This document shows positions 1-8,641 of a DNA stretch of 18,448 nt, piece by piece. This DNA is from Bacteroidales bacterium. GTDB lineage: Bacteria; Bacteroidota; Bacteroidia; Bacteroidales; Muribaculaceae. Position numbers and translations under genes: made by a program. Each line of letters opens with the position of its first letter. The stretch's first letter is position 1. Location: NCBI GenBank assembly GCA_004553095.1, contig SFMJ01000013.1, positions 1 to 18,448 of the forward strand. The letters are read 5' to 3'. The notes under the pieces were generated by a model. The model was not told the DNA's origin and ran no database searches. It was given only the letters and a program-made list of their open reading frames with translations.

Positions 1-10
1 TATGCTTTGA

Positions 11-53
11 CGCGCTCTAACTTACCCGATTCGACTATATGGATGCGCTCTAA
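11..53. repeat. Two copies of the GCGCTCTAA motif, 33 bp apart
   Basis: The 9-mer GCGCTCTAA is seen at 12-20 and 45-53, both in the same orientation (TTAGAGCGC on the minus strand). It recurs at 3128-3136, 6369-6377 and 6464-6472, always in this orientation. These two copies lie beyond the enolase terminator, about 50 nt past its hairpin in the direction of enolase transcription. No gene is visible in 1-187. The function is unknown to me; a strand-oriented genomic motif or part of a dispersed repeat are both possible. Confidence 0.6.
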
Positions 54-101
54 TATTTTTATTCTCAATTACCCAAAAGTGTAGATTGTGGGTTTCCTTT
101 C

Positions 102-141
102 AAAAATGAGGGGGAATATCGCAGAAAAGCGATATTCCCCC
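102..141 (-). terminator. Intrinsic terminator downstream of enolase
   Basis: A perfect 13-bp inverted repeat (110-122 paired with 129-141) with a 6-nt loop lies 46 nt past the enolase stop codon. Read on the minus strand, the stem is followed by TCA and then a run of five T at 102-106, which fits Rho-independent termination of eno. A smaller 7-bp hairpin (156-162 with 168-174, loop of 5) lies between the stop and this stem. On the plus strand the stem is followed only by a short T stretch, so any termination there would be weaker. Confidence 0.8.
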
Positions 142-187
142 TTTGGGTATGTCTACGGAGAGGTAGGCTCTCCGATATTCGGTCGGT

Positions 188-1552
<1,365 letters not shown>

Positions 1553-1621
1553 CTATGAGGGTGGAGGTGTCCGTTTTGGGGCACTTTCTTGCTCTTTAAG
1601 TGGGGGTGATACTTTATTGTG

Positions 1622-1629
1622 CAAAGTTA
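1622..1629 (-). promoter_or_regulatory. Candidate -7 element (TAACTTTG) for eno
   Basis: On the minus strand this reads TAACTTTG, matching the Bacteroidota -7 consensus TAnnTTTG and identical to the -7 box of the lptD promoter at the other end of the window. No good TTTG is found 19-21 nt upstream, so only half of the promoter is convincing. It would give an eno leader of about 125 nt. The rest of the 217-bp divergent region (1490-1706) is AT-rich; I could not identify a convincing promoter for the helicase. Confidence 0.4.
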
Positions 1630-1706
1630 ACAAATTTTTCGCAATATTATCCCCTCTTTCTCTCTTTTGTTACATTTTTTTAAGATTTATTTCAGTTAGT
1701 CGCTTT

Positions 1707-3104
1707 ATGTCGCTTTCGCTCGCTAATATGATCGTCTCGACTGCGATCGATTCGCTCGATTTCGAACTCCTCCCGGCGCAACGCTCGCTGCTTTACGCCG
1801 CTGCTGAGTTTGCCGCCGCTGCCGCCCCTCGCGATGTGTTCCTGCTCAATGGTTATGCCGGCACGGGCAAAACTTCTCTGGTCGGTGCGCTGATACATGC
1901 TCTCACATCGCTGAGACGTCGTGTCGTGCTCCTCGCCCCCACAGGGCGTGCCGCAAAGGTGGCCTCGGCTTTCGCACAAATACCCGCCTCTACCATCCAT
2001 CATCATATCCTTCGACCCGATTTCTCCAACCCCTCTTCGGGCATCTGGCATGTGGCGCGTAATATCGCCTCTGATACTCTATATGTCGTCGACGAAGCCT
2101 CGCTGATCAATGACTCTCCATCCGGCTCTGCCAATATCCTCGCTTCGCTCGTGGCTTTCGTATATTCCGCCCCGGGGTGCCATCTGATGCTCGTCGGCGA
2201 TGAGGCGCAGCTCCCCCCTGTCGGCCAACTCTCTTCCTCGGCTATGGATCCCGACCGTCTCCGTCGCCTCGGACTGAATCCCATCTGCTTTTCACTCGAT
2301 CTCCCTGTAAGACAAACTGCCGATTCCGGAATCGTGCTCAACGCTACAATCGTGCGTTCTTGCCTCGAAACTCCTCCCGCTGAGGGTGTCCCAACACTCA
2401 GACTCTCCGGCATGAACGATATCCAGGCTATATCGTCGGCCGACCTCGCCGACGCCCTCACCGATTCGTATGCTCAAGTCGGCATGGATGACACCATTAT
2501 CATCACTCGTTCGAATCGTCGTGCCAATGATTTTAATCGTGCTGTCAGAAATATGGTGCTCTTCGCCGAGGAGCCCCTCGAACGGGGCGATAGGGTAGTA
2601 GTCTCGAAAAATGACTACTATTGGGGAAGAAAAAATAAGACTGCCGGTCTCATAGCCAATGGCGATGCCGCCGAGGTGACTTGGGTGGGCAAAACCGAAA
2701 AGGTATATGGCCGTTATTTCACCGAGGTGGAACTGTCGCTCTCCGATGGCTCGATCCTTTCTGCCAAGGTGATGCTTCGAAGCCTCGTGTGTGAAGGACC
2801 TTCGATTCCGGCTGACGAGATGGACAGATTTCGCAATGTCGTGATGGCTGCCTGCGAAGGTGAAGTCTCGCAGCGATTGGCTGCCCTCTCCGATGACCCC
2901 TATTACAATGCCCTGCAAGTGAAATATGCATATTGTGTCACATGCCATAAGGCGCAGGGTGGCCAATGGCGCCACGTCTATATCGACATGGGAGGCATAA
3001 CCCCCGACTCTATGGGCACAGACTTCTACCGTTGGCTTTACACCGCCATAACCCGAGCCTCCGAAAAAGTATTCCTAATCAACCCCACCATCCTAATCTC
3101 TTAA
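1707..3104 (+). CDS. RecD-like superfamily 1 DNA helicase (AAA ATPase with UvrD-like C-terminus)
   Basis: Probable ATP-dependent 5'-3' DNA helicase of the short RecD-like type common in Bacteroidota, acting in DNA repair or replication; the exact substrate is unknown. About 465 residues. Motif I (Walker A) is GYAGTGKTS at 49-57. Then come LLAPTGRAAKV (motif Ia), VVDEAS (Walker B), LVGDEAQLPPVG (motif III), and the C-terminal VTCHKAQGGQW and LYTAITRA motifs (V and VI). The frame is open upstream to 1278, but that part overlaps eno antisense and shows no homology, so the start is ATG 1707 or ATG 1728; both lie just upstream of the conserved region and neither has a Shine-Dalgarno. It is the only plus-strand gene, converging on tsf. 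It lacks the long N-terminal domains of classical RecD or RecD2. Confidence 0.9.
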   Translation: MSLSLANMIVSTAIDSLDFELLPAQRSLLYAAAEFAAAAAPRDVFLLNGYAGTGKTSLVGALIHALTSLRRRVVLLAPTGRAAKVASAFAQIPASTIHHHILRPDFSNPSSGIWHVARNIASDTLYVVDEASLINDSPSGSANILASLVAFVYSAPGCHLMLVGDEAQLPPVGQLSSSAMDPDRLRRLGLNPICFSLDLPVRQTADSGIVLNATIVRSCLETPPAEGVPTLRLSGMNDIQAISSADLADALTDSYAQVGMDDTIIITRSNRRANDFNRAVRNMVLFAEEPLERGDRVVVSKNDYYWGRKNKTAGLIANGDAAEVTWVGKTEKVYGRYFTEVELSLSDGSILSAKVMLRSLVCEGPSIPADEMDRFRNVVMAACEGEVSQRLAALSDDPYYNALQVKYAYCVTCHKAQGGQWRHVYIDMGGITPDSMGTDFYRWLYTAITRASEKVFLINPTILIS

Positions 3105-3126
3105 CCCTCTCTAAGAATCTAAGGAA

Positions 3127-3136
3127 CGCGCTCTAA
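3127..3136. repeat. CGCGCTCTAA motif copy between the helicase and tsf
   Basis: This copy of the GCGCTCTAA motif lies in the convergent region, directly beyond the T-run of the tsf terminator (3139-3144) when read on the minus strand. It has the same orientation as the four other copies in the window. Confidence 0.6.
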
Positions 3137-3138
3137 AT

Positions 3139-3170
3139 AAAAAAGCTGTGTCGCATTTCTGCGACACAGC
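3139..3170 (-). terminator. Rho-independent terminator of the rplM-rpsI-rpsB-tsf operon
   Basis: A perfect 11-bp stem (3145-3155 paired with 3160-3170) closes a 4-nt loop. On the minus strand it is followed at once by six T (3139-3144), the canonical intrinsic terminator form. It lies about 60 nt past the tsf stop. On the plus strand the stem is followed by a weaker T-containing stretch, so it may also help stop helicase transcripts coming from the other side. Confidence 0.92.
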
Positions 3171-3201
3171 CACCCTTTAATTTCAAAAATATGAAAACAG
3201 C

Positions 3202-3218
3202 CGGATCCTAAGGATCCG
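3202..3218 (-). other. Small GGATCC hairpin just after the tsf stop
   Basis: A 7-bp inverted repeat (3202-3208 with 3212-3218) with a 3-nt loop begins 11 nt past the tsf stop codon. It precedes the main terminator on the tsf transcript and could protect the mRNA 3' end or act as a first weak terminator. Its function is inferred only from position. Confidence 0.5.
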
Positions 3219-3228
3219 TAGTCTTTTG

Positions 3229-4221
3229 TTAGTCTGCGTTCAAGTTGATGCGCTTGAAGTCGGTCACTACCAAGCCCTTAATTGTCTTGTTGAGGAACTC
3301 GCCGACAGAGATCTTAGCATCCTGTACGTATGCCTGCTCCATCAAGCAGCTCTCCTTGAAGAACTTGTTGAGACGGCCGTTGGCGATGTTCTGGATCATC
3401 TGCTCGGGGAGGTTGGCTGCCTTGGCTTCGCCGGCCTCTTTCATGATCTGACGACCCTTCTCAGCCTCTTCCTTGGTGATCCAGCCCTTGGTGATGTTGC
3501 TCTCGATGTGATCTTCAGAGTCGAAGTGGTTGGGGTTGAGACCTGCCTTGCGGAGAGCAGCCTCTTGAGCCTTTACTACTTGCTCTTGTTTTGTCTTCTC
3601 GATAGCTACGCTGATCTCCTGATCGATAGTGGCCTGGGGCACATCGTTACGAGATACGGCTACAGGGTTCATCGAAGCAATCTGCATGCAGATCTCGCGA
3701 CCTACCTGAGCATCTACGCCTTCGATGTTGAAGCCGGCGATAGCAGCGAGCTTGTCGTTGAAGTGATTGTAAGAAGCAACAGTGGCAGCCTCTACACATG
3801 CATAGTCGCCAAGCTCCATCTTCTCGCCTGTCTTACCGATCTCGTCTGTGATGAGTTCGGCAACTGTACGACCATCCAATGTAGCAGCCTTGAGCTCTTC
3901 AGCGCTCTTCACCTTGTTGGCGAGAGCCACTTCGAGAATTCTCTTTGCCAAGGCTCGGAATGACTCATTCTTGGCTACGAAGTCTGTTTCGCACTTCAGA
4001 GTGACCACAGCAGCGAAGTTGCCATTGACTCCTGAGAATACGCAACCCTCTGCAGCGTTGCGGTCCTCACGCTTGGCAGCTACTGCCTGACCCTTCTTGC
4101 GGATGATTTCGATGGCAGCCTGGATGTCGCCATCAGTCTCGGCGAGCGCATTCTTGCAGTCCATCATACCGGCGCCTGTCATGTGGCGCAGTTTCTTGAT
4201 ATCTTCTATACTTACAGCCAT
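3229..4221 (-). CDS. tsf: Translation elongation factor Ts (EF-Ts)
   Basis: Guanine nucleotide exchange factor that releases GDP from EF-Tu during protein synthesis. The product is 330 residues, which matches my recollection of Bacteroides EF-Ts length. The N-terminal UBA-like domain carries the LRHMTGAGMMDCKNAL motif (11-26), and the EF-Tu contact motif TDFVAKN is at 79-85. The ATG start at 4219-4221 gives the usual N-terminus. It is the last gene of the translation operon, 165 nt after rpsB, an unusually long gap that contains two hairpins. It is followed by a double-hairpin region ending in a strong terminator. Confidence 0.98.
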   Translation of the reverse strand: MAVSIEDIKKLRHMTGAGMMDCKNALAETDGDIQAAIEIIRKKGQAVAAKREDRNAAEGCVFSGVNGNFAAVVTLKCETDFVAKNESFRALAKRILEVALANKVKSAEELKAATLDGRTVAELITDEIGKTGEKMELGDYACVEAATVASYNHFNDKLAAIAGFNIEGVDAQVGREICMQIASMNPVAVSRNDVPQATIDQEISVAIEKTKQEQVVKAQEAALRKAGLNPNHFDSEDHIESNITKGWITKEEAEKGRQIMKEAGEAKAANLPEQMIQNIANGRLNKFFKESCLMEQAYVQDAKISVGEFLNKTIKGLVVTDFKRINLNAD

Positions 4222-4241
4222 TGGTTTATTTAGCTTTTTTT

Positions 4242-4271
4242 CTCCGTCGGCTATTGTCGAGCCTGCCGGAG
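4242..4271 (-). promoter_or_regulatory. Proximal hairpin in the tsf leader
   Basis: In the rpsB-tsf gap, CTCCG (4242-4246) pairs with CGGAG (4267-4271), enclosing a second helix of GGCT (4249-4252) with AGCC (4260-4263) across a 2/3-nt internal loop. On the mRNA the structure ends about 20 nt before the tsf start, followed by an A-rich stretch. No T-run follows on the minus strand, so it is not a terminator. A role in tsf translation or mRNA processing is inference. Confidence 0.45.
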
Positions 4272-4305
4272 TTGGTTGTTGTTTTTATGGTTTTGTAAAG
4301 TAATT

Positions 4306-4344
4306 AAGGGGCGTGTCAAAACAGATGTTTTGGCGCAGCCCCTT
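4306..4344 (-). terminator. Long hairpin between rpsB and tsf (attenuator or processing site)
   Basis: A 17-bp stem is formed by 4306-4312 with 4338-4344, 4313-4316 with 4333-4336 (two G-U pairs) and 4317-4322 with 4327-4332, with one bulged A (4337) and a 4-nt loop. It starts 42 nt past the rpsB stop. On the minus strand it is followed by AATTACTTTA rather than a clean T-run, so full termination is doubtful. A partial attenuator that sets the S2:EF-Ts ratio, or a 3'-end stabiliser after cleavage, would fit. Confidence 0.5.
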
Positions 4345-4386
4345 GTATATGGTTTGAATAGGCGAATCCGCTTATTGCAGTCTCAC

Positions 4387-5220
4387 TTATTCGGCTTTAG
4401 GTGCCTCAGCCTCTTCAGCTTTGGGAGCCTCTTCAGTGGCTGCTGCTTCGTTGCGACGTACGCGACGACGCTTTGCGGGAGCTGCTTCACCTTCAGCTGC
4501 TTCCTTATCTTCGGGTGCATCGAGCTTCTCGATCTTGCGCTCTTCGAGACCCTCTGCCATTGCCGAGCATACAGCGTCGAGCACGATCTCGATGCTCTTT
4601 GATGCGTCGTCGTTAGCCGGGATTACGAAGTCTACATCCGAAGGATCGGAGTTGGTATCGACCATCGCAAATACAGGAATGCCGAGACGCTTTGCCTCTG
4701 CCACTGCGATGTGCTCTTTCATTACGTCGATCACAAAGAGGGCTGACGGAAGACGTCCGAGATCTGCGATCGAACCGAGGTTCTTCTCCAATTTTGCACG
4801 CTGACGTGTGATCTGGAGCTTCTCTCGCTTCGACAAGTTGTCGAATGTGCCATCCTTGGCCATCTTGTCGATAGTGGTCATCTTCTTCACTGCCTTGCGG
4901 ATTGTGGGGAAGTTGGTGAGCATACCGCCCGGCCAACGCTCTGTAACGTAAGGCATGTTGATGGCGCCTGCTTTGCTCTCGATTGCCTCTTTGGCCTGTT
5001 TCTTGGTCGCTACGAAGAGCACCTTCTTGCCGCTCTTGGCAATCTGTTTCAGAGCGTTGGCTGCCTCTTCGATCTTTGCTGCCGTCTTATATAAGTCAAT
5101 AATGTGGATGCCGTTGCGCTCCATGAATATGTAAGGAGCCATTGCCGGATTCCATTTGCGCTTGAGGTGACCAAAGTGACAGCCTGCCTCAAGAAGTTGT
5201 TCAAATGTCGGTGTTGCCAT
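4387..5220 (-). CDS. rpsB: 30S ribosomal protein S2 (uS2)
   Basis: Small-subunit ribosomal protein needed for assembly of S1 and mRNA onto the 30S particle. The chosen start is the ATG at 5218-5220, giving MATPTFEQLLEAG, where S2 homologues begin, and a 277-residue product. An in-frame ATG at 5283 would add 21 residues without family support. Diagnostic stretches are GCHFGHLKRKWNPAM, FVATKKQA, RWPGGMLTN and PALFVIDV-type residues (here PSALFVIDV), followed by VDTNSDP and IPANDDA. The last 40-45 residues form a highly charged tail: an arginine-rich patch (KRRRVRR) followed by Ala/Glu/Pro repeats, likely disordered. It follows rpsI by 111 nt. Confidence 0.97.
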   Translation of the reverse strand: MATPTFEQLLEAGCHFGHLKRKWNPAMAPYIFMERNGIHIIDLYKTAAKIEEAANALKQIAKSGKKVLFVATKKQAKEAIESKAGAINMPYVTERWPGGMLTNFPTIRKAVKKMTTIDKMAKDGTFDNLSKREKLQITRQRAKLEKNLGSIADLGRLPSALFVIDVMKEHIAVAEAKRLGIPVFAMVDTNSDPSDVDFVIPANDDASKSIEIVLDAVCSAMAEGLEERKIEKLDAPEDKEAAEGEAAPAKRRRVRRNEAAATEEAPKAEEAEAPKAE

Positions 5221-5331
5221 TCGTTTTTTTGAGTTTTGTTTACGTTCTTTGAAATTCAATCTCATGGTAGGGAACGTGTCCATCCATGCGATTTAGATAC
5301 TAAACACTATGCGGCATTCGCATAAATTCGA

Positions 5332-5718
5332 TTAACGCTTGGAGAACTGGAAGCGCTTGCGTGCCTTGGGACGTCCCGGTTTCTTACGCTCTACCTCGCG
5401 TGCGTCGCGGGTCATGAAGCCCTCTTTGCGAAGTGTTGCCTTGTCTTCGGGATTGATCTTTACAAGTGCGCGGGCGATAGCCAATCGCAGTGCCTCTGCC
5501 TGACCCTTGTAGCCGCCACCATCCAAGTGCGCTACAATGTCATATTTCTCTGCTACCTCAAGCTTGGTGAGAGGTTGCTTTACTACGTACTGAAGAATCG
5601 AAGAGGGGAAGTAGACGTCGAGAGGACGCTTGTCGATAATGATGTTACCGCTACCCTCGGTGAGATATACTCTCGCCACTGCTGCCTTGCGGCGGCCTAT
5701 TGCATTTACTTTTTCCAT
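5332..5718 (-). CDS. rpsI: 30S ribosomal protein S9 (uS9)
   Basis: Small-subunit protein whose C-terminal tail reaches the P-site tRNA. The product is 128 residues and ends in the conserved basic tail with terminal SKR. N-terminal GRRKAAVARVYL and the central DGGGYKGQAEALRLAIARAL segment are characteristic of the family. The ATG at 5716-5718 lies 8 nt after the rplM stop, so the two genes are tightly coupled, as in most bacteria. Confidence 0.98.
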   Translation of the reverse strand: MEKVNAIGRRKAAVARVYLTEGSGNIIIDKRPLDVYFPSSILQYVVKQPLTKLEVAEKYDIVAHLDGGGYKGQAEALRLAIARALVKINPEDKATLRKEGFMTRDAREVERKKPGRPKARKRFQFSKR

Positions 5719-5726
5719 CTTCTTCC

Positions 5727-6194
5727 TTATTTCATTTTATTGATGTCTATTTCAACCGGATTCTTGTCGCTAAACGGATGCTCTGATCCATTGAATACGT
5801 GAAGGTTGGTCAGCTGCTGTGCCCCAAGTTTGGTCTTGGGAAGCATTCCCTTTACCACCTTGATGAACAAGGGGTGCTTGCCCTGCATGGTCACCTTGTG
5901 AGACTTGTTCATTAAGTCCTGTGGTGTGAAGGTGCGTTGTCCACCCGGATAACCTGTGTAGCGGAGATACTCATGCTTGGTCATCTTGTCTCCGTTCATC
6001 ACTACTTTGTCGGCATTGATCACAATTACACAGTCACCACAATCCAAGTTGGGAGTGTAATCTGCTTTGTTCTTGCCTCTGAGGATCTTTGCTATCTTGC
6101 TGCAAAGACGACCAAGTACCTGGTCGGTCGCATCAATTACCACCCATTTCTTCTCTGAGGTGGCTGAGGTTGTTTTGTAACTTAAAGTATCCAC
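5727..6194 (-). CDS. rplM: 50S ribosomal protein L13 (uL13), GTG start
   Basis: Early-assembling large-subunit protein and first gene of the rplM-rpsI-rpsB-tsf operon. I place the start at GTG 6192-6194, giving a product read as MDTLSYKT and onwards. This is where Bacteroidales L13 proteins begin, and it yields 155 residues, close to the family length. The frame is open to another GTG at 6225-6227, which would add 11 Lys/Asn-rich residues; no ATG is available between them. Family features include WVVIDATDQVLGRL, DCGDCVIVINA, KYYRYTGYPGG-like residues (here LRYTGYPGG) and GMLPKTKLG. A promoter at 6303-6333 and a leader of about 100 nt precede it. Confidence 0.95.
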   Translation of the reverse strand: MDTLSYKTTSATSEKKWVVIDATDQVLGRLCSKIAKILRGKNKADYTPNLDCGDCVIVINADKVVMNGDKMTKHEYLRYTGYPGGQRTFTPQDLMNKSHKVTMQGKHPLFIKVVKGMLPKTKLGAQQLTNLHVFNGSEHPFSDKNPVEIDINKMK

Positions 6195-6297
6195 TTTATT
6201 GCTTGTTTTTGATTTGTTAAGTTCCACTCTTTCAAAGCTTTAGTCGGCCAAAACTCTCTGCTTATCCCCGAGCGGGTTTGTTAACTGGATATAATCG
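6195..6297 (-). promoter_or_regulatory. 5' leader of the rplM operon, possible r-protein autoregulatory RNA
   Basis: Between the predicted transcription start (near 6297) and the GTG start lie about 100 nt. It contains a partial helix (TTAT-TCC with GGG-ATAA around a bulge) and a CCCG/CGGG-type element near 6265-6275. The segment AACTTAA near the start of the leader's 3' part could pair with TTAAGTT just inside the gene, placing the GTG in the loop. Ribosomal-protein leader RNAs are known upstream of L13 genes in several phyla. I could not derive a convincing complete fold by eye. Confidence 0.3.
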
Positions 6298-6302
6298 GCT
6301 CG

Positions 6303-6333
6303 CAAAATTAATAAATTTTTCTGACTTTTCAAT
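6303..6333 (-). promoter_or_regulatory. Bacteroidota-type promoter of the rplM operon
   Basis: On the minus strand, TAATTTTG (6310-6303) matches the -7 consensus TAnnTTTG exactly. The -33 position (6333-6330) reads ATTG, one mismatch from TTTG, with a 19-nt spacer. Transcription would begin near 6297. Confidence 0.65.
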
Positions 6334-6367
6334 GATTCTTTCTATTTTTTTTAAGTTTCACTTTTCA

Positions 6368-6377
6368 CGCGCTCTAA
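6368..6377. repeat. CGCGCTCTAA motif copy overlapping a stop codon
   Basis: This copy contains the TAG stop codon (6374-6376) of the DUF1972 glycosyltransferase gene. It shares the longer 12-mer GCGCTCTAATAG with the copy at 6464, which is inside the same gene 95 nt away. Confidence 0.6.
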
Positions 6378-7444
6378 TAGATCTCTTCGTAGCGCTTTAC
6401 GATGTCGCTCCAGCGATAGTCGCGCTCGGCTATATTGCGCAATGCTTCTCCTTGCAAGTCGTTGCGCTCTAATAGCCCCTTGAGTTCGGTCGAATCTTTG
6501 AAGTAGTAGGCGCTGCCGCGAGTCGTCGCCCGATTGTATTCTACATCGTATGCCAAAATCGGATGCCCGAAGAACATCGCCTCGACCAGCGACGGATTGG
6601 TGCCCCCGGCGCTGTGTCCATGCACCGATAACCGTGCATTCTTCCTTATTGTATATAAGGTGTCGCTGTCGTAGATGCTATCGATAAGATGGATGTTGTC
6701 ATATACCCGGTATTTCTCTCGCAATTTCCTGCCGTAGGCACTTCGATCCCAGTTGCCGATAAACACAAATTCCTGCCCATTGCCGGCATACGCCTCCAGA
6801 ATAATATGGCAATTGTTCTCCGGCTCGACGCGGAATATCGACACTCCATATTTCTTCGGCTCGAGTCCATATCGATCCAGGATCTCTCGCTGCCGGTCTT
6901 CAGGCACTCCGCGCAACACATGGTCGCCCCCGTAGGCTATCAATTCGGAGTCGCGACCATAACTCTCTGTTACATAGTCGCGGATGATCTCCGTGTCAGC
7001 GATGATCGTGTCGGCATATTTTACGGCTATCTCTTCACTTTTTTTCAGAAATCGGCGGGCTCTCTTACCCCACTTGGCGCGTGTGTGCTCTCTGCCATCT
7101 ATGTGGACTATCACCTTGCCATGACACATCCGCTTGAACACCGGCAGAAAGATACACCCCGACACGCCAAGGATCATCACCGTGTCGTAGCCCTTGGCAC
7201 TCCGTATCATCGAGATGATATCGTAGGGCATACTCTCTACGCCATTGGCATGAAATAGTGGTATATATCGCAATCTCGCACCCTTATACCTTGCCATCTT
7301 GACGCTATAGTCGCGTGCCGAGCAGTAGACGGTGTATTCGATCTCCGGGTCGCTCTTCTTCTCTATGAGATTTTCGACCAGTGTCTCGAATCCTCCATAT
7401 TGGGCTGGCACTCCCTGGATGCCGACTATTGCTATTCTCTTCAT
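6374..7444 (-). CDS. DUF1972 / GT-B family glycosyltransferase
   Basis: Probable cytoplasmic sugar transferase for cell-surface polysaccharide or lipopolysaccharide; donor and acceptor are unknown. 356 residues. The N-terminus GIQGVPAQYGGFETLVE (8-24) is the hallmark of DUF1972-type proteins, which resemble rhamnosyl- and other GT4-like transferases. The C-terminal Rossmann half carries GGTNPSLVEAMFFGHPILAYDV (about 277-298; its Glu pair resembles the nucleotide-sugar site of GT4 enzymes). No signal peptide or membrane segment is seen. It starts at ATG 7442-7444, 59 nt after the preceding glycosyltransferase, and is the last gene of the minus-strand run. Its TAG stop lies within a GCGCTCTAA repeat. 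Confidence 0.85.
   Translation of the reverse strand: MKRIAIVGIQGVPAQYGGFETLVENLIEKKSDPEIEYTVYCSARDYSVKMARYKGARLRYIPLFHANGVESMPYDIISMIRSAKGYDTVMILGVSGCIFLPVFKRMCHGKVIVHIDGREHTRAKWGKRARRFLKKSEEIAVKYADTIIADTEIIRDYVTESYGRDSELIAYGGDHVLRGVPEDRQREILDRYGLEPKKYGVSIFRVEPENNCHIILEAYAGNGQEFVFIGNWDRSAYGRKLREKYRVYDNIHLIDSIYDSDTLYTIRKNARLSVHGHSAGGTNPSLVEAMFFGHPILAYDVEYNRATTRGSAYYFKDSTELKGLLERNDLQGEALRNIAERDYRWSDIVKRYEEIY
6464..6472. repeat. GCGCTCTAA motif copy inside a coding region
   Basis: The only copy fully within a gene. On the minus strand it encodes Leu-Glu-Arg (TTA GAG CGC) in the segment LLERNDLQ of the DUF1972 glycosyltransferase. It uses the TTA leucine codon. Confidence 0.55.
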
Positions 7445-7503
7445 GACGCCTTAGGTTCCTTCCTTTTTCTTTGTCTATAGTTTGCTATGATCGCCGGCTT
7501 GCA

Positions 7504-8607
7504 CTATTCCCCGAAGATTCTCTCGATCTCAGAGACCATATTCCGGACATCATAACGATATGCTCGTTGTCGCGATTTGCGCGACATATCTTCATATTTC
7601 GCCCTATCGCTGAGTATCCGCCGGATCTTCGCTTCGATCTCTGTCGGATCTTGCACATCGATCTTATAGCCGGTCTCACCATCCTCCACCAGCTCGGCGA
7701 TACCCCCCTCGGTGGGCACGATCACCGGAAGCCCGGCATACATCGCCTCGAGCATCGTCAGCCCGAAGGTCTCGATGGCTCGATTCTTGTCGGTGAGATT
7801 GATCACTATCGAGGCTTCTCGATAGAATTTCACCACATCGCGCTGGCGTGGGTAGATGGTCAGATTGCTCTGAGTGCTCCCATCTATCTTATGACTCTTG
7901 AAGTATCGGGCTATCTCCTCTTCCGTGTCGTTAATCACCAGCGCAAAGTCATATTCAGGCATCCGCTTCGAGAGCTCCACAAATTCTCCGATCCCTTTAT
8001 ATTCTCGCAGTGAGGTGAGCATCATCACTCGCCTATGATCGAATGTGCCCCCTCCAATCTGTGTCAGATCTTTCACATATTCCGCCGGCAGGGTGTTGGG
8101 AATCACCGTTACTTTGCTCTGTCGGCGGAGACGGCCGGCCTGATATGCCGACACACAGATGATCTCATCTGCCAGCTGCTGCATCATCCATGCCAGTATC
8201 CGGTAGATCCTCCCTTTGCTGCAAGCATTCTCATGATAATGATACACCACTCGCTTACCCATCATCTTCCCCGCCAAGGCCGGCCCTACTGGCAGGATAG
8301 TGTTGATGTAGAACTCTACATCTCGCTCGAACATCCATCTTAATGACATGAAGAATGTATAGATCTGGATTATGGCATATCTCGCCATTGTCACTATCGC
8401 TCGCGAGGAGAAGTGATAGTTGTAGCTGTGTCGCCTGAGTCGGTCGCTCGATTCGATCGTGTCGAGGATGCCCCCACGGGAGGTGATAAGGTCTACTCGA
8501 TGTCCCCCTTTTAGGAGGATGTCGAGCACTATCTTCAGCACCTTCGGACTCCCGCTGAAGTCATTGTATAAATGAAAACATGCTATATGTTTTCTCTCTC
8601 TCTTCAT
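7504..8607 (-). CDS. Glycosyltransferase family 4 protein
   Basis: Retaining GT-B glycosyltransferase, likely acting on a lipid-linked glycan at the cytoplasmic face; the sugar specificity cannot be read from sequence. 367 residues. The C-terminal half has the family signature ETFGLTMLEAMYAGLPVIVP (about 278-297), with both conserved glutamates, then GGIAELVEDGETGY. The N-terminal half has the GT-B entry FHLYNDFSGSPKVL, with a glycine/serine turn expected to face the acceptor. Start at ATG 8605-8607, 34 nt after the cca stop. It is paired with the DUF1972 glycosyltransferase, but no flippase, polymerase or nucleotide-sugar gene is nearby, so this is not a full capsule locus. Confidence 0.9.
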   Translation of the reverse strand: MKRERKHIACFHLYNDFSGSPKVLKIVLDILLKGGHRVDLITSRGGILDTIESSDRLRRHSYNYHFSSRAIVTMARYAIIQIYTFFMSLRWMFERDVEFYINTILPVGPALAGKMMGKRVVYHYHENACSKGRIYRILAWMMQQLADEIICVSAYQAGRLRRQSKVTVIPNTLPAEYVKDLTQIGGGTFDHRRVMMLTSLREYKGIGEFVELSKRMPEYDFALVINDTEEEIARYFKSHKIDGSTQSNLTIYPRQRDVVKFYREASIVINLTDKNRAIETFGLTMLEAMYAGLPVIVPTEGGIAELVEDGETGYKIDVQDPTEIEAKIRRILSDRAKYEDMSRKSRQRAYRYDVRNMVSEIERIFGE

Positions 8608-8641
8608 ATCGGTTTCATCGATCGTGAGCTTTTCGCTCGGG

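Noticed and set aside
2292..2975. A 227-codon open frame on the minus strand opposite the helicase
   Set aside because: Shadow of a gene with a full set of superfamily 1 helicase motifs; its translation has no recognisable features.
3226..3963. A 245-codon open frame on the plus strand opposite tsf
   Set aside because: It is fully antisense to EF-Ts. Its leucine- and valine-rich translation mirrors the codon bias of the real gene, and it shows no recognisable domain.
5309..5323. Small ATGCG/CGCAT hairpin between rpsI and rpsB
   Set aside because: Only 5 bp, no T-run, and within a co-directional ribosomal operon; too weak to call a terminator or leader.
6689..8013. Plus-strand open frames of 180-189 codons opposite the glycosyltransferases
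   Set aside because: Both mirror conserved glycosyltransferase sequence and have His/Ile-rich, atypical composition.
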